DNA of 60,212 bases, from NCBI RefSeq assembly GCF_002551005.1, contig NZ_NVOY01000023.1, positions 1 through 60,212 on the forward strand. Reading direction: 5' to 3'. The position numbers and the translations under genes were made by a program. Position 1 is the stretch's first letter, and each line of letters opens with the position of its first letter. Shown in pieces: positions 37,515-45,846 of this stretch. This DNA comes from Bacillus pseudomycoides. Its GTDB lineage: Bacteria; Bacillota; Bacilli; Bacillales; Bacillaceae_G. The notes below the pieces were generated by a model. The model was not told where the DNA came from. It did not search any database and was given only the letters and a program-made list of their open reading frames with translations.

Positions 37515-38180
37515 ATGACAAATAGTAGAATGAATCCTAAGGTTGATGAATTTTTAAATGCAGCCAAAGAGTGGAAGGAAGAATATGAGAAGTTGAGAAA
37601 TATCGTTCTTGACTGTGAGCTAACCGAAGAATTTAAATGGATGCATCCTTGTTACACGTTTGAGAAAAAAAACATAGTTTTAATACATGGATTTAAAGAA
37701 TATTGTGCGCTTCTGTTTCACAAAGGTGCCTTGTTACAAGATGCCCAGGGGATTCTAATCCAACAAACGGAGAATGTACAGGCGGCGCGCCAAATTCGGT
37801 TTACCAATGTTCAAGAAATAGTTGAAATGGAATCCATCTTGAAAGCCTATATTTATGAAGCCATTGAAGTTGAAAAATCCGGTTTAGAAGTGAAAAAGAA
37901 AGAGCATAAAGAATTCATAATTCCTGAAGAACTTCAAAATAAATTCGATGAAATGCCTACTTTTAAAACTGCTTTTGAATCATTGACACCGGGACGGCAA
38001 AGAGCATATATTATTTGTTTTTCTCAACCCAAACAATCTAAAACTCGAGAGTCAAGGATTGGGAAATATATCCAGAAAATTCTCGATGGAAAGGGATTAA
38101 ATGATTGTACTTGTGGGCTATCTCAAAAGCAACCTAACTGTGACGGCTCACACAAATCATTGGATAAGAAAAAAATTTAA
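37515..38180 (+). CDS. DUF1801/YdeI-like protein with C-terminal CDGSH iron-sulfur motif
   Basis: A 221-residue protein in three parts. Residues 1-125 match DUF1801 (SCP2-like fold; LTEEFKWMHPCYTFEKKNIV, LLFHKGALL). Residues 140-195 match the YdeI/OmpD-associated module (FKTAFESLTPGRQRAYI). The C-terminus has CTCGLSQKQPNCDGSH, a perfect CDGSH pattern CXCX2SX3PXCDGSH that would bind a [2Fe-2S] cluster. Function unknown; redox or metal sensing is inference. The ATG is chosen by AGAGGGG spacing. A degraded copy of its first exon-sized segment lies just upstream. Confidence 0.8.
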   Translation: MTNSRMNPKVDEFLNAAKEWKEEYEKLRNIVLDCELTEEFKWMHPCYTFEKKNIVLIHGFKEYCALLFHKGALLQDAQGILIQQTENVQAARQIRFTNVQEIVEMESILKAYIYEAIEVEKSGLEVKKKEHKEFIIPEELQNKFDEMPTFKTAFESLTPGRQRAYIICFSQPKQSKTRESRIGKYIQKILDGKGLNDCTCGLSQKQPNCDGSHKSLDKKKI

Positions 38181-38495
38181 TCAAACTTTAGGATATTATC
38201 TCACTTTGCGTTACCTGTGAACTCTGTTTAGTTCGCAGGTAACGCTCAATCAAATAATTTAAAATGAAAAAACAAAAAAATGATTCGTAGAGTATAAGCA
38301 AACTACCGTATAACAGGCTTACGCATTACCAGTTAAAAAAAGAAAAATACTGCACACAAAAGTGTACCCTTTGGCTTTTTGCTGAAAGGTACACTTTTCT
38401 TAAATTAATGGGTGCACTTCACCTGTACGCTAAGGACCTCGATTTTTTATCATTCCATTATTCTTTAAATTTAGTACTTGGTTTCACAAGCAATG
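38181..38495. other. Intergenic region with two large hairpins
   Basis: GCGTTACCTG ... CAGGTAACGC (38208-38245, with an inner GAAC/GTTC helix) has no T-run. AAAAGTGTACC ... GGTACACTTTT (38358-38398, inner CTTT/AAAG) is a plausible bidirectional terminator for the DUF1801 gene and the convergent regulator. No gene seen. Confidence 0.55.
38358..38402. terminator. Bidirectional terminator-like hairpin
   Basis: An 11-bp perfect stem (AAAAGTGTACC/GGTACACTTTT) plus an inner 4-bp helix. A and T flanks occur on both sides. Confidence 0.6.
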
Positions 38496-39383
38496 CTATG
38501 CATCAGTATTTTGAATAAAATCTATCATTTTCTCCTTAAATTCAGTAGCAAATTCTGTACGTGTACTGAGATAGAATTGATTATTACTAGATAGATGTAC
38601 GCGTATAAGGTGTGCTGATCGCAATATCATAAGGTGATGATGGAGGTTCCCTTTAGCTCCGCCTATATAATTTAAAATATCAGTAAATTTATATTTATTC
38701 CTTGAAAGAAACTGAAGTATCTCTAAACGTTTTTGATCCGCTAGGGCTTTTGAAATGTTAAATATGTCTTCTCTTGATTCTTCAAAATTTACAGGGTACC
38801 ACACAAATATTTTTTCTTTAAAAATACTAAAAGTATGGAGCGGACGAAAGTGAAGAGACGGTATTAGAACAACGTCCTTAATTGTTGAAATTTCTATTTT
38901 AAGGCCAGTCGCAAACACTTCTACCAATTTTTCAGGTGAATATTTTTCAGCTTTTTTACTAAATTTTGAAGCCTCGTTAGTTATTTTTTTCTCTATATTC
39001 TCAAACTTAAAGTACTGGTTATACCACTCCGACAGGAAATAAAAATAATTTTTTTTTTGATTTTCTAAATCGAGCAAAAGATAAGAATCCTCTTTTTTTA
39101 AGTGTGGCACTAGTAATTCATACAATGTGGTTATTGATGCTTTCTGGAACCAATTTAAAAATGAATGAATATCCTCTTTTTGAGGACATCCTTCAATTAT
39201 TAAGCATAGCACATCCCCAAACGATACATCTTCAAATTGTTCAAGTTTATTTTTATATTGATCAGTTAGTTTAGCATTAACTTCTTCAACCCAATTAATA
39301 CCTTTATACAGATATTTTAGATTTTTCCTCCTTTTATATAATAAAAAGCTTAAAAGTAATTCATAAACTATTGAATCATCCAA
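38496..39383 (-). CDS. ArsR-type winged-helix regulator with long N-terminal domain
   Basis: A 295-residue transcription factor. The C-terminal 85 residues form the HTH: ALADQKRLEILQFLSRN, FTDILNYIGGAKGNLHHHLM (recognition helix) and HLIRVHLSSNNQFYLS (wing). The N-terminal 200 residues are an unclassified sensor-like helical domain. The start is TTG at 39383, with no ribosome binding site. Immediately upstream lies the severed C-terminal half of an unrelated peptidase gene, so the promoter, and perhaps the first codons, were lost by rearrangement. Confidence 0.7.
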   Translation of the reverse strand: MDDSIVYELLLSFLLYKRRKNLKYLYKGINWVEEVNAKLTDQYKNKLEQFEDVSFGDVLCLIIEGCPQKEDIHSFLNWFQKASITTLYELLVPHLKKEDSYLLLDLENQKKNYFYFLSEWYNQYFKFENIEKKITNEASKFSKKAEKYSPEKLVEVFATGLKIEISTIKDVVLIPSLHFRPLHTFSIFKEKIFVWYPVNFEESREDIFNISKALADQKRLEILQFLSRNKYKFTDILNYIGGAKGNLHHHLMILRSAHLIRVHLSSNNQFYLSTRTEFATEFKEKMIDFIQNTDA

Positions 39384-39384
39384 T

Positions 39385-40074
39385 GTTACACGATATGACG
39401 GAACGATAGAGAGTGCAAGGATACTAGCACATGAACTAGGCCATGCATGGCATTTTAAGCAATTAGAAGATGATCCCTCAATTTCCTTTTTAGAAGAACG
39501 TTTTCCAATGAGTATCGCAGAGTGTTCATCTATTTTATTTGAATTAATTTTTGTGGATCATTTAATTACAGTTACAAGTGATTTAGAAATTAAACACTCT
39601 TTACTTAACTATAAAATACAAAGTAGCTTAAATTATTTAATGGCAGTTCGAGGATCATTTATATTCGAGCAACTTTTCTATGAAAAAAGTAAAGATGGCC
39701 CATTAAGTCCTATTCAGATAGAAGAATTATCAATTGAATCTCAGAAAAGAGCCTATGGTAATAGTTTAGAACAGTATCAACCTTTTGTTTGGATGAAATA
39801 TGGGCATTTTTATGAACCTACCGTTCCTTATTATAATTATCCTTATACTTTTGGTTATCTATTAAGTCTAGGTCTGTTAGCAATTGCAAAACAGGAGGGG
39901 AGTGAGTTTCATACGAAATATAAAAGGTTCTTAAGTGAAACTGGAAAAAGGCCAATTGAAGAATTAGTATATGACTACTTTAATATTGATCTTTCTAGTC
40001 CAAAATTTTGGCAGCAATCTGTTGATCAAATTATTAAGGATATGGAAGAATATATTCACCTTTCAAATAGTTAA
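39385..40074 (+). pseudogene. C-terminal remnant of an M3-family oligoendopeptidase
   Basis: The open frame starts abruptly at the regulator boundary and reads TRYDGTIESARILAHELGHAWH, with the HExxH zinc site, then ERFPMSIAECSSILFE, NYPYTFGYLLSLGL and the family end FNIDLSSPKFWQQSVDQI. The N-terminal 350 or so residues of a roughly 590-residue PepF-type enzyme are missing. The C-terminal 230 residues are free of stops, so the loss is recent. There is an internal ATG at 39508 but no catalytic His after it. Confidence 0.85.
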
Positions 40075-40082
40075 GTTTAATC

Positions 40083-40113
40083 AGATAACCTCTTCTTAGA
40101 AGAGATTATCTAT
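40083..40113 (+). terminator. Terminator-like hairpin after the M3 remnant
   Basis: AGATAA-C-CTCTT-CTT-AGAAGAG-A-TTATCT, a stem with one bulge pair and a weak T-tail. Confidence 0.45.
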
Positions 40114-40661
40114 TATTAAAACTATAGTTCATTTCAGAGGAAGAATCATTTCCCTGTCCCAAATGTGGATTTGAAATAAAGTTACGATGGTTCTATAATC
40201 TTTTAATAATAAATTAGTTAAAAATAAAAGACTACATACTATACGCGAAAGAGTATAAAACAGGGGAATTATGTATAAGGAGTTGATTGGTTTTGGAGGA
40301 GGACGAATCCCATAGCGGGAGGCATATCCGCAGATGTAAAGCATCGAGGACCTTAGAAAATAACTAAAATATGAATTAGCAGAAATATTTAGTAAGTTAA
40401 AATTCGCTTAGCGTGGGGTTTTTATTATTTCGGTTCTAGATGCTAAGTATTTTGTTGTGTGGTTTTCTCTGAAGGTTTTTAACTAGTAACCAAATATGTA
40501 TAATTGCATAAGTAAATTGGAAAAGATGGGTTATTATTAAGCTATATTATATTTTTAATGTAGATGAGTATTCTTACTTAAATGTGAAACCGTTTGCATT
40601 TTTTAGAAAGAATCATTTTTGTTAATGAGTGAAAATTAAATTTTAAAGGGGATTTGTGTAT
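40114..40661. other. Gene-free stretch with coding debris and a cre-like site
   Basis: A short plus-strand segment near 40136-40210 reads EEESFPCPKCGFEIKLRWF, resembling a zinc-ribbon fragment, then a stop. 40585-40598, TGAAACCGTTTGCA, matches the CcpA cre consensus TGWAANCGNTNWCA at 13 of 14 positions, 64 bases before the nuclease start. The rest shows nothing. Confidence 0.4.
40585..40598. promoter_or_regulatory. Candidate CcpA cre site
   Basis: TGAAACCGTTTGCA differs from the consensus TGWAANCGNTNWCA at one base. It is located upstream of a secreted nuclease, a plausible catabolite-repressed gene. Confidence 0.45.
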
Positions 40662-41498
40662 ATGGTGTTTCGAAATACAAAACTTGCTATCTTTACTATT
40701 TCTTCATTTTTTATTTTAGGTTCTTCATCCTTAGCATTTACAGATACCGTGTATGGTGAAGGAGCTTCTTCGTCTTCAAAAGTAAATCAAGGGGTAACTT
40801 CAACTAATTATGATGATACATATTATAATAGCATGAAGGGGAAAACGGGCTTAGAGTTAAAAAAGGAACTTCATAATATTATTGATAATCATGCAAAGAT
40901 ATCATACAGTGCAGTTTGGGAAGCGCTAAGAGATACTGATGAAGATCCAAATAATAAAAATAATGTACTTCTCTTATATACAGGGCGTTCGCAAGGGAAA
41001 TTTACAAATGGTTCAGGGGTCGATAATTGGAATCGAGAGCATGTTTGGGCGAAATCTCACGGTGATTTTGGGACGGCTGCAGGGCCTGGAACGGATCTTC
41101 ATCATCTAAGAGCTACAGATGTATCTGTAAATAGCTCACGTGGAAATTTGGATTTTGATAACGGCGGTGTGAATCATCCAGAAGCAACAGAATGTAAATA
41201 TGATAGTGATTCCTGGGAGCCTCGTGATAGTGTAAAAGGTGATATTGCTAGAATGCTATTATACATGGCTGTTCGTTATGAAGGGGATAACGGTGAAGTA
41301 GATTTGGAACTAAATGATAAAGTAAACAATAACAAAGCTCCCTATATGGGAAAGTTATCTGTTTTACTAAAATGGAATGAACAAGATCCCGTTGATGCTT
41401 TTGAGCGAAAGCGTAATGAAATCATCTATACAAAGTATCAACATAATCGGAATCCATTTATTGATCATCCTGAATGGGCAAATGAAATTTGGAAATAA
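40662..41498 (+). CDS. Secreted endonuclease I family nuclease
   Basis: A 278-residue exported nuclease. A signal peptide (TKLAIFTISSFFILGSSSLA) precedes the Endonuclease_1 domain, a His-Me finger: WNREHVWAKSHGDF has the catalytic His and Arg, and DLHHLRATDVSVNSSRGNLDF has the metal-binding residues. It resembles B. subtilis YurI/BsnA extracellular nucleases and likely degrades RNA and/or DNA for phosphate or nucleoside supply. The ATG has AAAGGGG ten bases upstream. A cre-like site upstream suggests carbon control. It is monocistronic. Confidence 0.88.
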   Translation: MVFRNTKLAIFTISSFFILGSSSLAFTDTVYGEGASSSSKVNQGVTSTNYDDTYYNSMKGKTGLELKKELHNIIDNHAKISYSAVWEALRDTDEDPNNKNNVLLLYTGRSQGKFTNGSGVDNWNREHVWAKSHGDFGTAAGPGTDLHHLRATDVSVNSSRGNLDFDNGGVNHPEATECKYDSDSWEPRDSVKGDIARMLLYMAVRYEGDNGEVDLELNDKVNNNKAPYMGKLSVLLKWNEQDPVDAFERKRNEIIYTKYQHNRNPFIDHPEWANEIWK

Positions 41499-41586
41499 AT
41501 AAGTAAAATCATAGTTTAAAAAATATAAAGTGGAAGGAGTGGTCATAAGGATCACTCTTTTCTCATGTTTACTATAAATAATTGGT
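41499..41586 (+). other. Weak terminator after nuclease gene
   Basis: GAGTG-GTCATAAGGAT-CACTC followed by TTTTCTC at about 41538-41565. A LysE fragment begins right after. Confidence 0.4.
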
Positions 41587-41736
41587 CTGTATGGGATGAT
41601 TGCTGGACTCGGTTTAACATTTATAACAAATTTTTTAGTTGAACAAAAAGGATGGATTCATTTTATTGGTAGTGTATTTTTATTATATTTAGGATTAAAA
41701 AATTTTCGTTTCAAAACCGTCGAAAATAGCATCTAA
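41587..41736 (+). pseudogene. LysE-type exporter fragment
   Basis: An in-frame piece reads GMIAGLGLTFITNFLVEQKG then WIHFIGSVFLLYLGLKNF and stop. This is the span 1-3 region of a LysE/RhtB amino-acid exporter, whose GGxFLxYLG motif lies in VFLLYLGLK. Both the true start and the C-terminal two thirds are absent. Confidence 0.6.
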
Positions 41737-41856
41737 AGCCAATGATAATAATGTTTTTGTAGCAAATCTTTACCGCAATAATTACAGAACAAACAAAAAA
41801 AGCCGCATTTGCGACTCATGAACTTATAGAACTAACGTATGCGTTAGTTGAATTAC

Positions 41857-42108
41857 TTACCGTTTAATCGCATCAACAATTAGCGATGGAAAACCAAGTT
41901 TATCTCCTTGATTTCTAGAATCATACCTTTTAGAACGAAAAATAACGCCATCGTTCGCATCCCATTCGTTGTAATAAAATTGTCCATTTTCATCACAATA
42001 TTCAAGTAAAACTACTTCAAATCCAGCAGTTTCAAACATTTTAGTTAATGTTTTATAATTATAAACTATTTTATGGCTTGCAGCGGGATGGTCTTTAGGT
42101 CCAGGTCC
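41857..42108 (-). pseudogene. C-terminal remnant of a class I SAM-dependent methyltransferase
   Basis: The minus-strand frame reads GPGPKDHPAASHKIVYNYKT, LTKMFETAGFEVVLLEYCDE, NEWDANDGVIFRSKRYDSRN and FPSLIVDAIKR. These are the end strands of a known B. cereus methyltransferase-like family. The frame hits a stop just before GPGP, and the SAM-binding N-terminal half is missing. Confidence 0.6.
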
Positions 42109-42187
42109 CGATCAAAACGCCATTCTCCAAAAATCGTAGGCTTTGCCTACTTAAAGACCTTATATTTGACGCTTACATTACAAATAA

Positions 42188-42227
42188 TTGACAGCAATGT
42201 ATCGGCAAAATATAATTCATATATGAA
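42188..42227 (+). promoter_or_regulatory. Consensus promoter with MarR operator
   Basis: TTGACA 42188-42193, a 17-bp spacer, TATAAT 42211-42216. The palindrome TTCATATATGAA (42216-42227) starts at the last base of the -10 and covers the transcription start. The same palindrome recurs twice downstream of the regulator gene. Confidence 0.8.
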
Positions 42228-42364
42228 ATATTTACTAACTTTTAGATAAATAAGGAAGAGACATAAAAATAACTATAAAACTCTAGATACATGTTTTGAA
42301 ATATAATTATTTATACTTGATTTGTGTAGGGGAGATTCTGTTCTCTGTAGAAAGGGTGTTTTCA

Positions 42365-42817
42365 ATGCAAATAGCAGCAAGGGAGTTATATGCTTTAATT
42401 AGAGATGTATATCATCAATTACAAAATAATCTTGAGAATCAATTGAAACAATTCGATATAAGTATCGTTCAATTTGGAGTCATACAAGTGTTAGCAGATT
42501 CAGAAAAAACTTCGATGTCTGATTTAAAACAAAAAATTGGTTGTGCTCCTAGTAATGTTACTACTATGATTCAACGGATGAAGAGAGATGGGTTTGTAAC
42601 AACTACGAAAAACCCAGCCGATCAAAGAGAAACATTAGTGTATTTAACTGAAAAAGGTAAGGAAACGAAAGAAAAAGTAAATGTTCAATACAAAGTATTT
42701 CTAAAAGAAAATTTTTCTTATTTTGATGAAGAAAAATTTATAACTTTATCTGAGATTCTGGAAGACTATAAACTTCATTTATTTAATGTTGAAAAGAAAG
42801 AACAAAAGTGCAACTAA
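42365..42817 (+). CDS. MarR family transcriptional regulator
   Basis: A 150-residue winged-helix repressor. QFGVIQVLADSEKTSMSDLKQKIG leads into the recognition helix APSNVTTMIQRMKRDGFV, then the wing TKNPADQRETLVYLTEKGKE, all standard MarR. ATG 42365 is chosen with GGGTG upstream; earlier in-frame ATGs lack a site. It probably represses itself and the adjacent transporter through the TTCATATATGAA sites. That transporter is now a pseudogene. Confidence 0.88.
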   Translation: MQIAARELYALIRDVYHQLQNNLENQLKQFDISIVQFGVIQVLADSEKTSMSDLKQKIGCAPSNVTTMIQRMKRDGFVTTTKNPADQRETLVYLTEKGKETKEKVNVQYKVFLKENFSYFDEEKFITLSEILEDYKLHLFNVEKKEQKCN

Positions 42818-42844
42818 TTGTTGAATTTTTGTTTACATATACAT

Positions 42845-42888
42845 TTCATATATGAAGTATTTCTTTAGGTATTTATTTCATATATGAA
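42845..42888 (+). promoter_or_regulatory. Tandem MarR operators before the dead MFS gene
   Basis: TTCATATATGAA occurs at 42845-42856 and 42877-42888, 32 bp apart (about three helical turns). Both copies match the one on the marR promoter. Confidence 0.75.
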
Positions 42889-42917
42889 ATAAAATCAAAA
42901 ATAAAGGGGAAATTGAA

Positions 42918-43406
42918 GTGAATGATAATGAAATTAAACCTATGGTAATTTTTTTGGCGGGAGCCGGTAGTATTATCGGCAACATCATAGGTGGTAAATT
43001 AGCAGATAAAATTGGTAAAAAAGAAGTTGTCTTAATTGCTACTATTATCGCTGCAGTATGAGTTGTTAGTTTCACTTTGTTAACTGAGCATGTAATATTG
43101 GCGGTGATTGTACACATATTATGGAGTACAGCAATTGGTTTTGGACAATCTTCATTAACAGCTTTAATTTCAGAATTAAGTCCAAAAGTAAGAGGTACCG
43201 TAATGGCTCTGAATAGCTCAGCGATGTACATTGGAATGATGTTTGCATCCGCGGGTGCTTCTTGGTTATTGATAGACGGGCAAACATTTTTAGCTATTGG
43301 CATAATGTGTGCATTTGCTAGTTTTTTAGTGTTGCCGATTATTCATTTCTTAATAAAAGAGAATTCGATTACATCAGTAGATGAACAACGAGTTCAAGCA
43401 AAATAA
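42918..43406 (+). pseudogene. Truncated MFS transporter with nonsense codon
   Basis: From GTG 42918 the frame reads FLAGAGSIIGNIIGGKLADK (a motif A-like loop of the second MFS half), then TGA at 43059. It continues in frame as VVSFTLLTEHVILAVIVHIL, SELSPKVRGTVMALNSSAMY and so on to a normal end. Only about the last six spans are present; the N-terminal half is gone. The TGA is probably a former Trp (TGG). It sits directly downstream of marR and two operators. Confidence 0.8.
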
Positions 43407-43439
43407 TTTGAGAATGTATTTTAGAAAATATTTTTGTTG

Positions 43440-43585
43440 TTATGGTGGCATGTCCCATGCCTATCAAGTTAATATCTCATAATCCCCCCAGACCGAAAAA
43501 TTTGTACATTTTGCTCGTTTTTATTGATTTGGGCTAACTCGTTCTTTTTAGCTTGATGGAGATGGGGCAATACCCCTTATTGTTA
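43440..43585. repeat. bcr-like palindromic repeat, copy 1
   Basis: The left end TATGGTGGCATGTCCCATGC and the right end GGGGCAATACCCCTTATTG are imperfect inverted repeats, continued inward by CTATCAAGTTAA and TTAGCTTGATGG. The interior carries the family core ACCGAAAAATTTGTACATTT. It aligns with the copies at 48.65 and 50.75 kb. Confidence 0.65.
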
Positions 43586-43698
43586 TAGATCCACATTTTC
43601 CTGATTCTACTTCACTTGAGAAACGATAAATATGAAAATTAATTTGTGATGATACATAGTTTAGAGCAAAATATGAAAATAATTTAGGAGGGGAATTT

Positions 43699-44409
43699 AT
43701 GAAGAGGCATGTATTATTACCAAATGAATTGAAAAAAGAAGCTCAAGATATGGGTTTTTTTCTTATCGAGGGAAAAGTAGATTTGGGTTCAGAAATCAAC
43801 AAAATAGAAATACCAAATTTAAAAGATTTTCTAGAATTTCAGGTACATATAGATAACAAATTATTATTCTTTGAATATGAGTTTGAATACGAGGAAAACT
43901 ATATTATCTCTGATGAAGATCAGTATATGTACGAAGAATATGAAGAAATAATACAATCGCAGATAAGATTGAAGATCGCTAAACATAATAAAACAATAAA
44001 AGAAATCGATTTTGATAAGCCGTATAGTTTATTAATGTATTATTTAAAAGACGGATTCTTATTTTATAACCATACCATTAAAGATGATGACTCTTTTATT
44101 TATGAAGAAACATTGGATGGTATTATTGAATCAGCGATACATGAAATTTCAGAGGAAACATTAGAAGAAATTAAAATGAATCGCCGGGCAGAGACTGATA
44201 AAGAAGTACAGCAGTTAAAAGAACTGATTTTTGTCGACCCAAAATTTAAAACTGCTACAAACATAACGTTCAGACAAGCATATTCTTCTCGATTTTTCAA
44301 AAATAATCCTGAATATAGAGACCTTTTACATCGTGCTAATTACCGTCATCCAAATCTTTTTATAGAAGAAATATGGAAAGAGTTTAAAGGAAAGGGATTA
44401 CATAAATAA
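43699..44409 (+). CDS. Unrecognised acidic 236-residue protein
   Basis: No known family seen. It is soluble and very acidic in the middle (EYEFEYEENYIISDEDQYMY). The C-terminus is helix-rich and basic (NPEYRDLLHRANYRHPNLF). There is no signal peptide, span or catalytic motif. A strong AGGAGGGG site precedes the ATG. It is isolated between a bcr-like repeat and gene debris, so it is probably accessory. No toxin-antitoxin partner is seen nearby. Confidence 0.6.
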   Translation: MKRHVLLPNELKKEAQDMGFFLIEGKVDLGSEINKIEIPNLKDFLEFQVHIDNKLLFFEYEFEYEENYIISDEDQYMYEEYEEIIQSQIRLKIAKHNKTIKEIDFDKPYSLLMYYLKDGFLFYNHTIKDDDSFIYEETLDGIIESAIHEISEETLEEIKMNRRAETDKEVQQLKELIFVDPKFKTATNITFRQAYSSRFFKNNPEYRDLLHRANYRHPNLFIEEIWKEFKGKGLHK

Positions 44410-44538
44410 TCTAGAAGGGATTATAACACCATTTTGGGGAATATGATATTTTTGAGCTTTATCCTTTATTCATAACAGAATTTATGCGGTAAATTGTTGA
44501 ACAAATAGGCAGGACTTATAACCAATTGGAGGGTTATT

Positions 44539-44700
44539 ATGACTGTTGTAGGTATCTTAGGAATAGTTCAAGAAAAGATATCTATTTCCTTTATCACTAG
44601 TTAAAGAACTAATATTAGAGTTTAAACAAGATGTTATTTGCGGGGAGGTACATCCAAACAGTTGGGAACTTTATTTACTTTTACTGTCAATTCTAGTCTG
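44539..44700 (+). pseudogene. Frameshifted N-terminal fragment of an unknown gene
   Basis: A perfect GGAGGG site precedes ATG MTVVGILGIVQEKI. After a frame change, the sequence FPLSLVKELILEFKQDVICG and EVHPNSWELYLLL follows before a stop. The continuity of sense in two frames indicates a disrupted gene whose C-terminal part is lost. Confidence 0.5.
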
Positions 44701-44720
44701 ATTACAACTATAGTTTTAAA

Positions 44721-45033
44721 CTAATTTTCATGTGTTTTAAATAACTGAGTTCCAATTCCTTTCCCGCTAGCTTCATTTGTTACACCGGCAACAATATATA
44801 CCCTATATTTAATTTGTTTAGGATTACCACCAATTGGCATCGAATATCCTACTAATTTAAAATGAATCTCGGCAATAAAATTAGCTGAAATAGAAGAGAG
44901 AGAAATTTTATTGTTGTTCAATTATAGTAGATCTTTCTCCATCCTCAAATAACATCAATTCCGTTTCCCCATCAATCTTTTTGTATAATTCTAGAAAAGA
45001 TTCTGCATCTCTTTCCGCAATTAATCGAATCAT
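44721..45033 (-). pseudogene. Frameshifted, truncated GNAT acetyltransferase
   Basis: It begins MIRLIAERDAESFLELYKKI, ELMLFEDGERSTIIEQQ and then stops. The sense continues in another frame as ISANFIAEIHFKLVGYSMPI, YRVYIVAGVTNEASGKGIGT and QLFKTHEN, where the domain is cut off. The acetyl-CoA loop (SGKGIG) is intact, but the last third of the protein is gone. Confidence 0.7.
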
Positions 45034-45162
45034 GTAAAAAAACTCACTATAATTAATTTATCGTACCAATACATAACTCGATTCATATCTATATGAATCA
45101 TCTTTTTTACACTAAGAAAATTATATACATATAAACATCCTTACTTATGGGGGAGAAAAAAG

Positions 45163-45203
45163 GAATTTTTAAGCTGATGGGCATGCATCGAGACCCCTTA
45201 TAG
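45163..45203. repeat. Half copy of the bcr-like repeat
   Basis: AAGCTGATGGGCATGCATCG then AGACCCCTTATAG resembles the right end of the complete copies (TTAGCTCGATGGCAATATGG, CAGGACCCCTATAAG). No matching left end is found. Confidence 0.4.
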
Positions 45204-45357
45204 TAAAGAACAACAACACTAAAGGTTTTTATTAACGAGGATAAAAAAGGTAAAAAAGGAATAATATTAGAAATTTAAGATGCATTTTAATTTAATTAAG
45301 GATAAAATTGTATATATAACTATATAATGGCATTTCGGAGAGGGAAGGAATTTTAAA

Positions 45358-45846
45358 ATGAGAAAAAATAAACAAAAATGCTTCTACTATTTTGTAATGG
45401 TTTTACTTTTTAGTTTAATCGGATGTTCTTCTAAAGAAGCAAAATCATCTATAGTAATAAATGAGAAAGAACAACAAGTGGAATTTAATTTACTAAAGGA
45501 TAGCGAAATAGAAGATATAAACATATTAAAATCACAAACTAATAATGGTCATTTAATAACCAACAGGTCTCTAACTTCAAATGAAAACTTAATTAAAGAT
45601 ATTGTCAAAACTATAAAAGATGGTTCACCAATTAAATCTCAGTTTGATGAAAAGGCAAAAAAATCTTCAATAGAAATGGAAGTTAATTTTAAAAACGGTT
45701 CAAAAGAAACTCTTTTAGTTTTAATTAATGATAAAGATAAGGTCTCTGTAGTAAAAGAATCCGGTGAAGGTTACAGACTTAAAGATGATGCTCCTAAAGT
45801 AGTAGTTGATTTCATCTTAAACAAAGAAAGAAGCAAATCAAACTAA
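45358..45846 (+). CDS. Small lipoprotein of unknown function
   Basis: A 162-residue exported lipoprotein. A basic start and hydrophobic stretch YYFVMVLLFSLIGC gives a lipobox with Cys23. The mature part is lysine/serine-rich with a beta-strand pattern (IEMEVNFKNGSKETLLVLIN). No family recognised, although the shape recalls small periplasmic binding or inhibitor-like domains. GGAGAGGGAAGG lies before the ATG. It is monocistronic. Confidence 0.7.
   Translation: MRKNKQKCFYYFVMVLLFSLIGCSSKEAKSSIVINEKEQQVEFNLLKDSEIEDINILKSQTNNGHLITNRSLTSNENLIKDIVKTIKDGSPIKSQFDEKAKKSSIEMEVNFKNGSKETLLVLINDKDKVSVVKESGEGYRLKDDAPKVVVDFILNKERSKSN

Larger units (their letters stand above)
44410..45357. other. Debris region: two pseudogenes and a half repeat
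   Basis: No intact gene. It holds a truncated gene at 44539-44700, a broken GNAT gene at 44721-45033 on the minus strand, and a half bcr-like repeat at 45163-45203, each listed separately. A long AT-rich lead runs to the lipoprotein gene. Confidence 0.5.
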
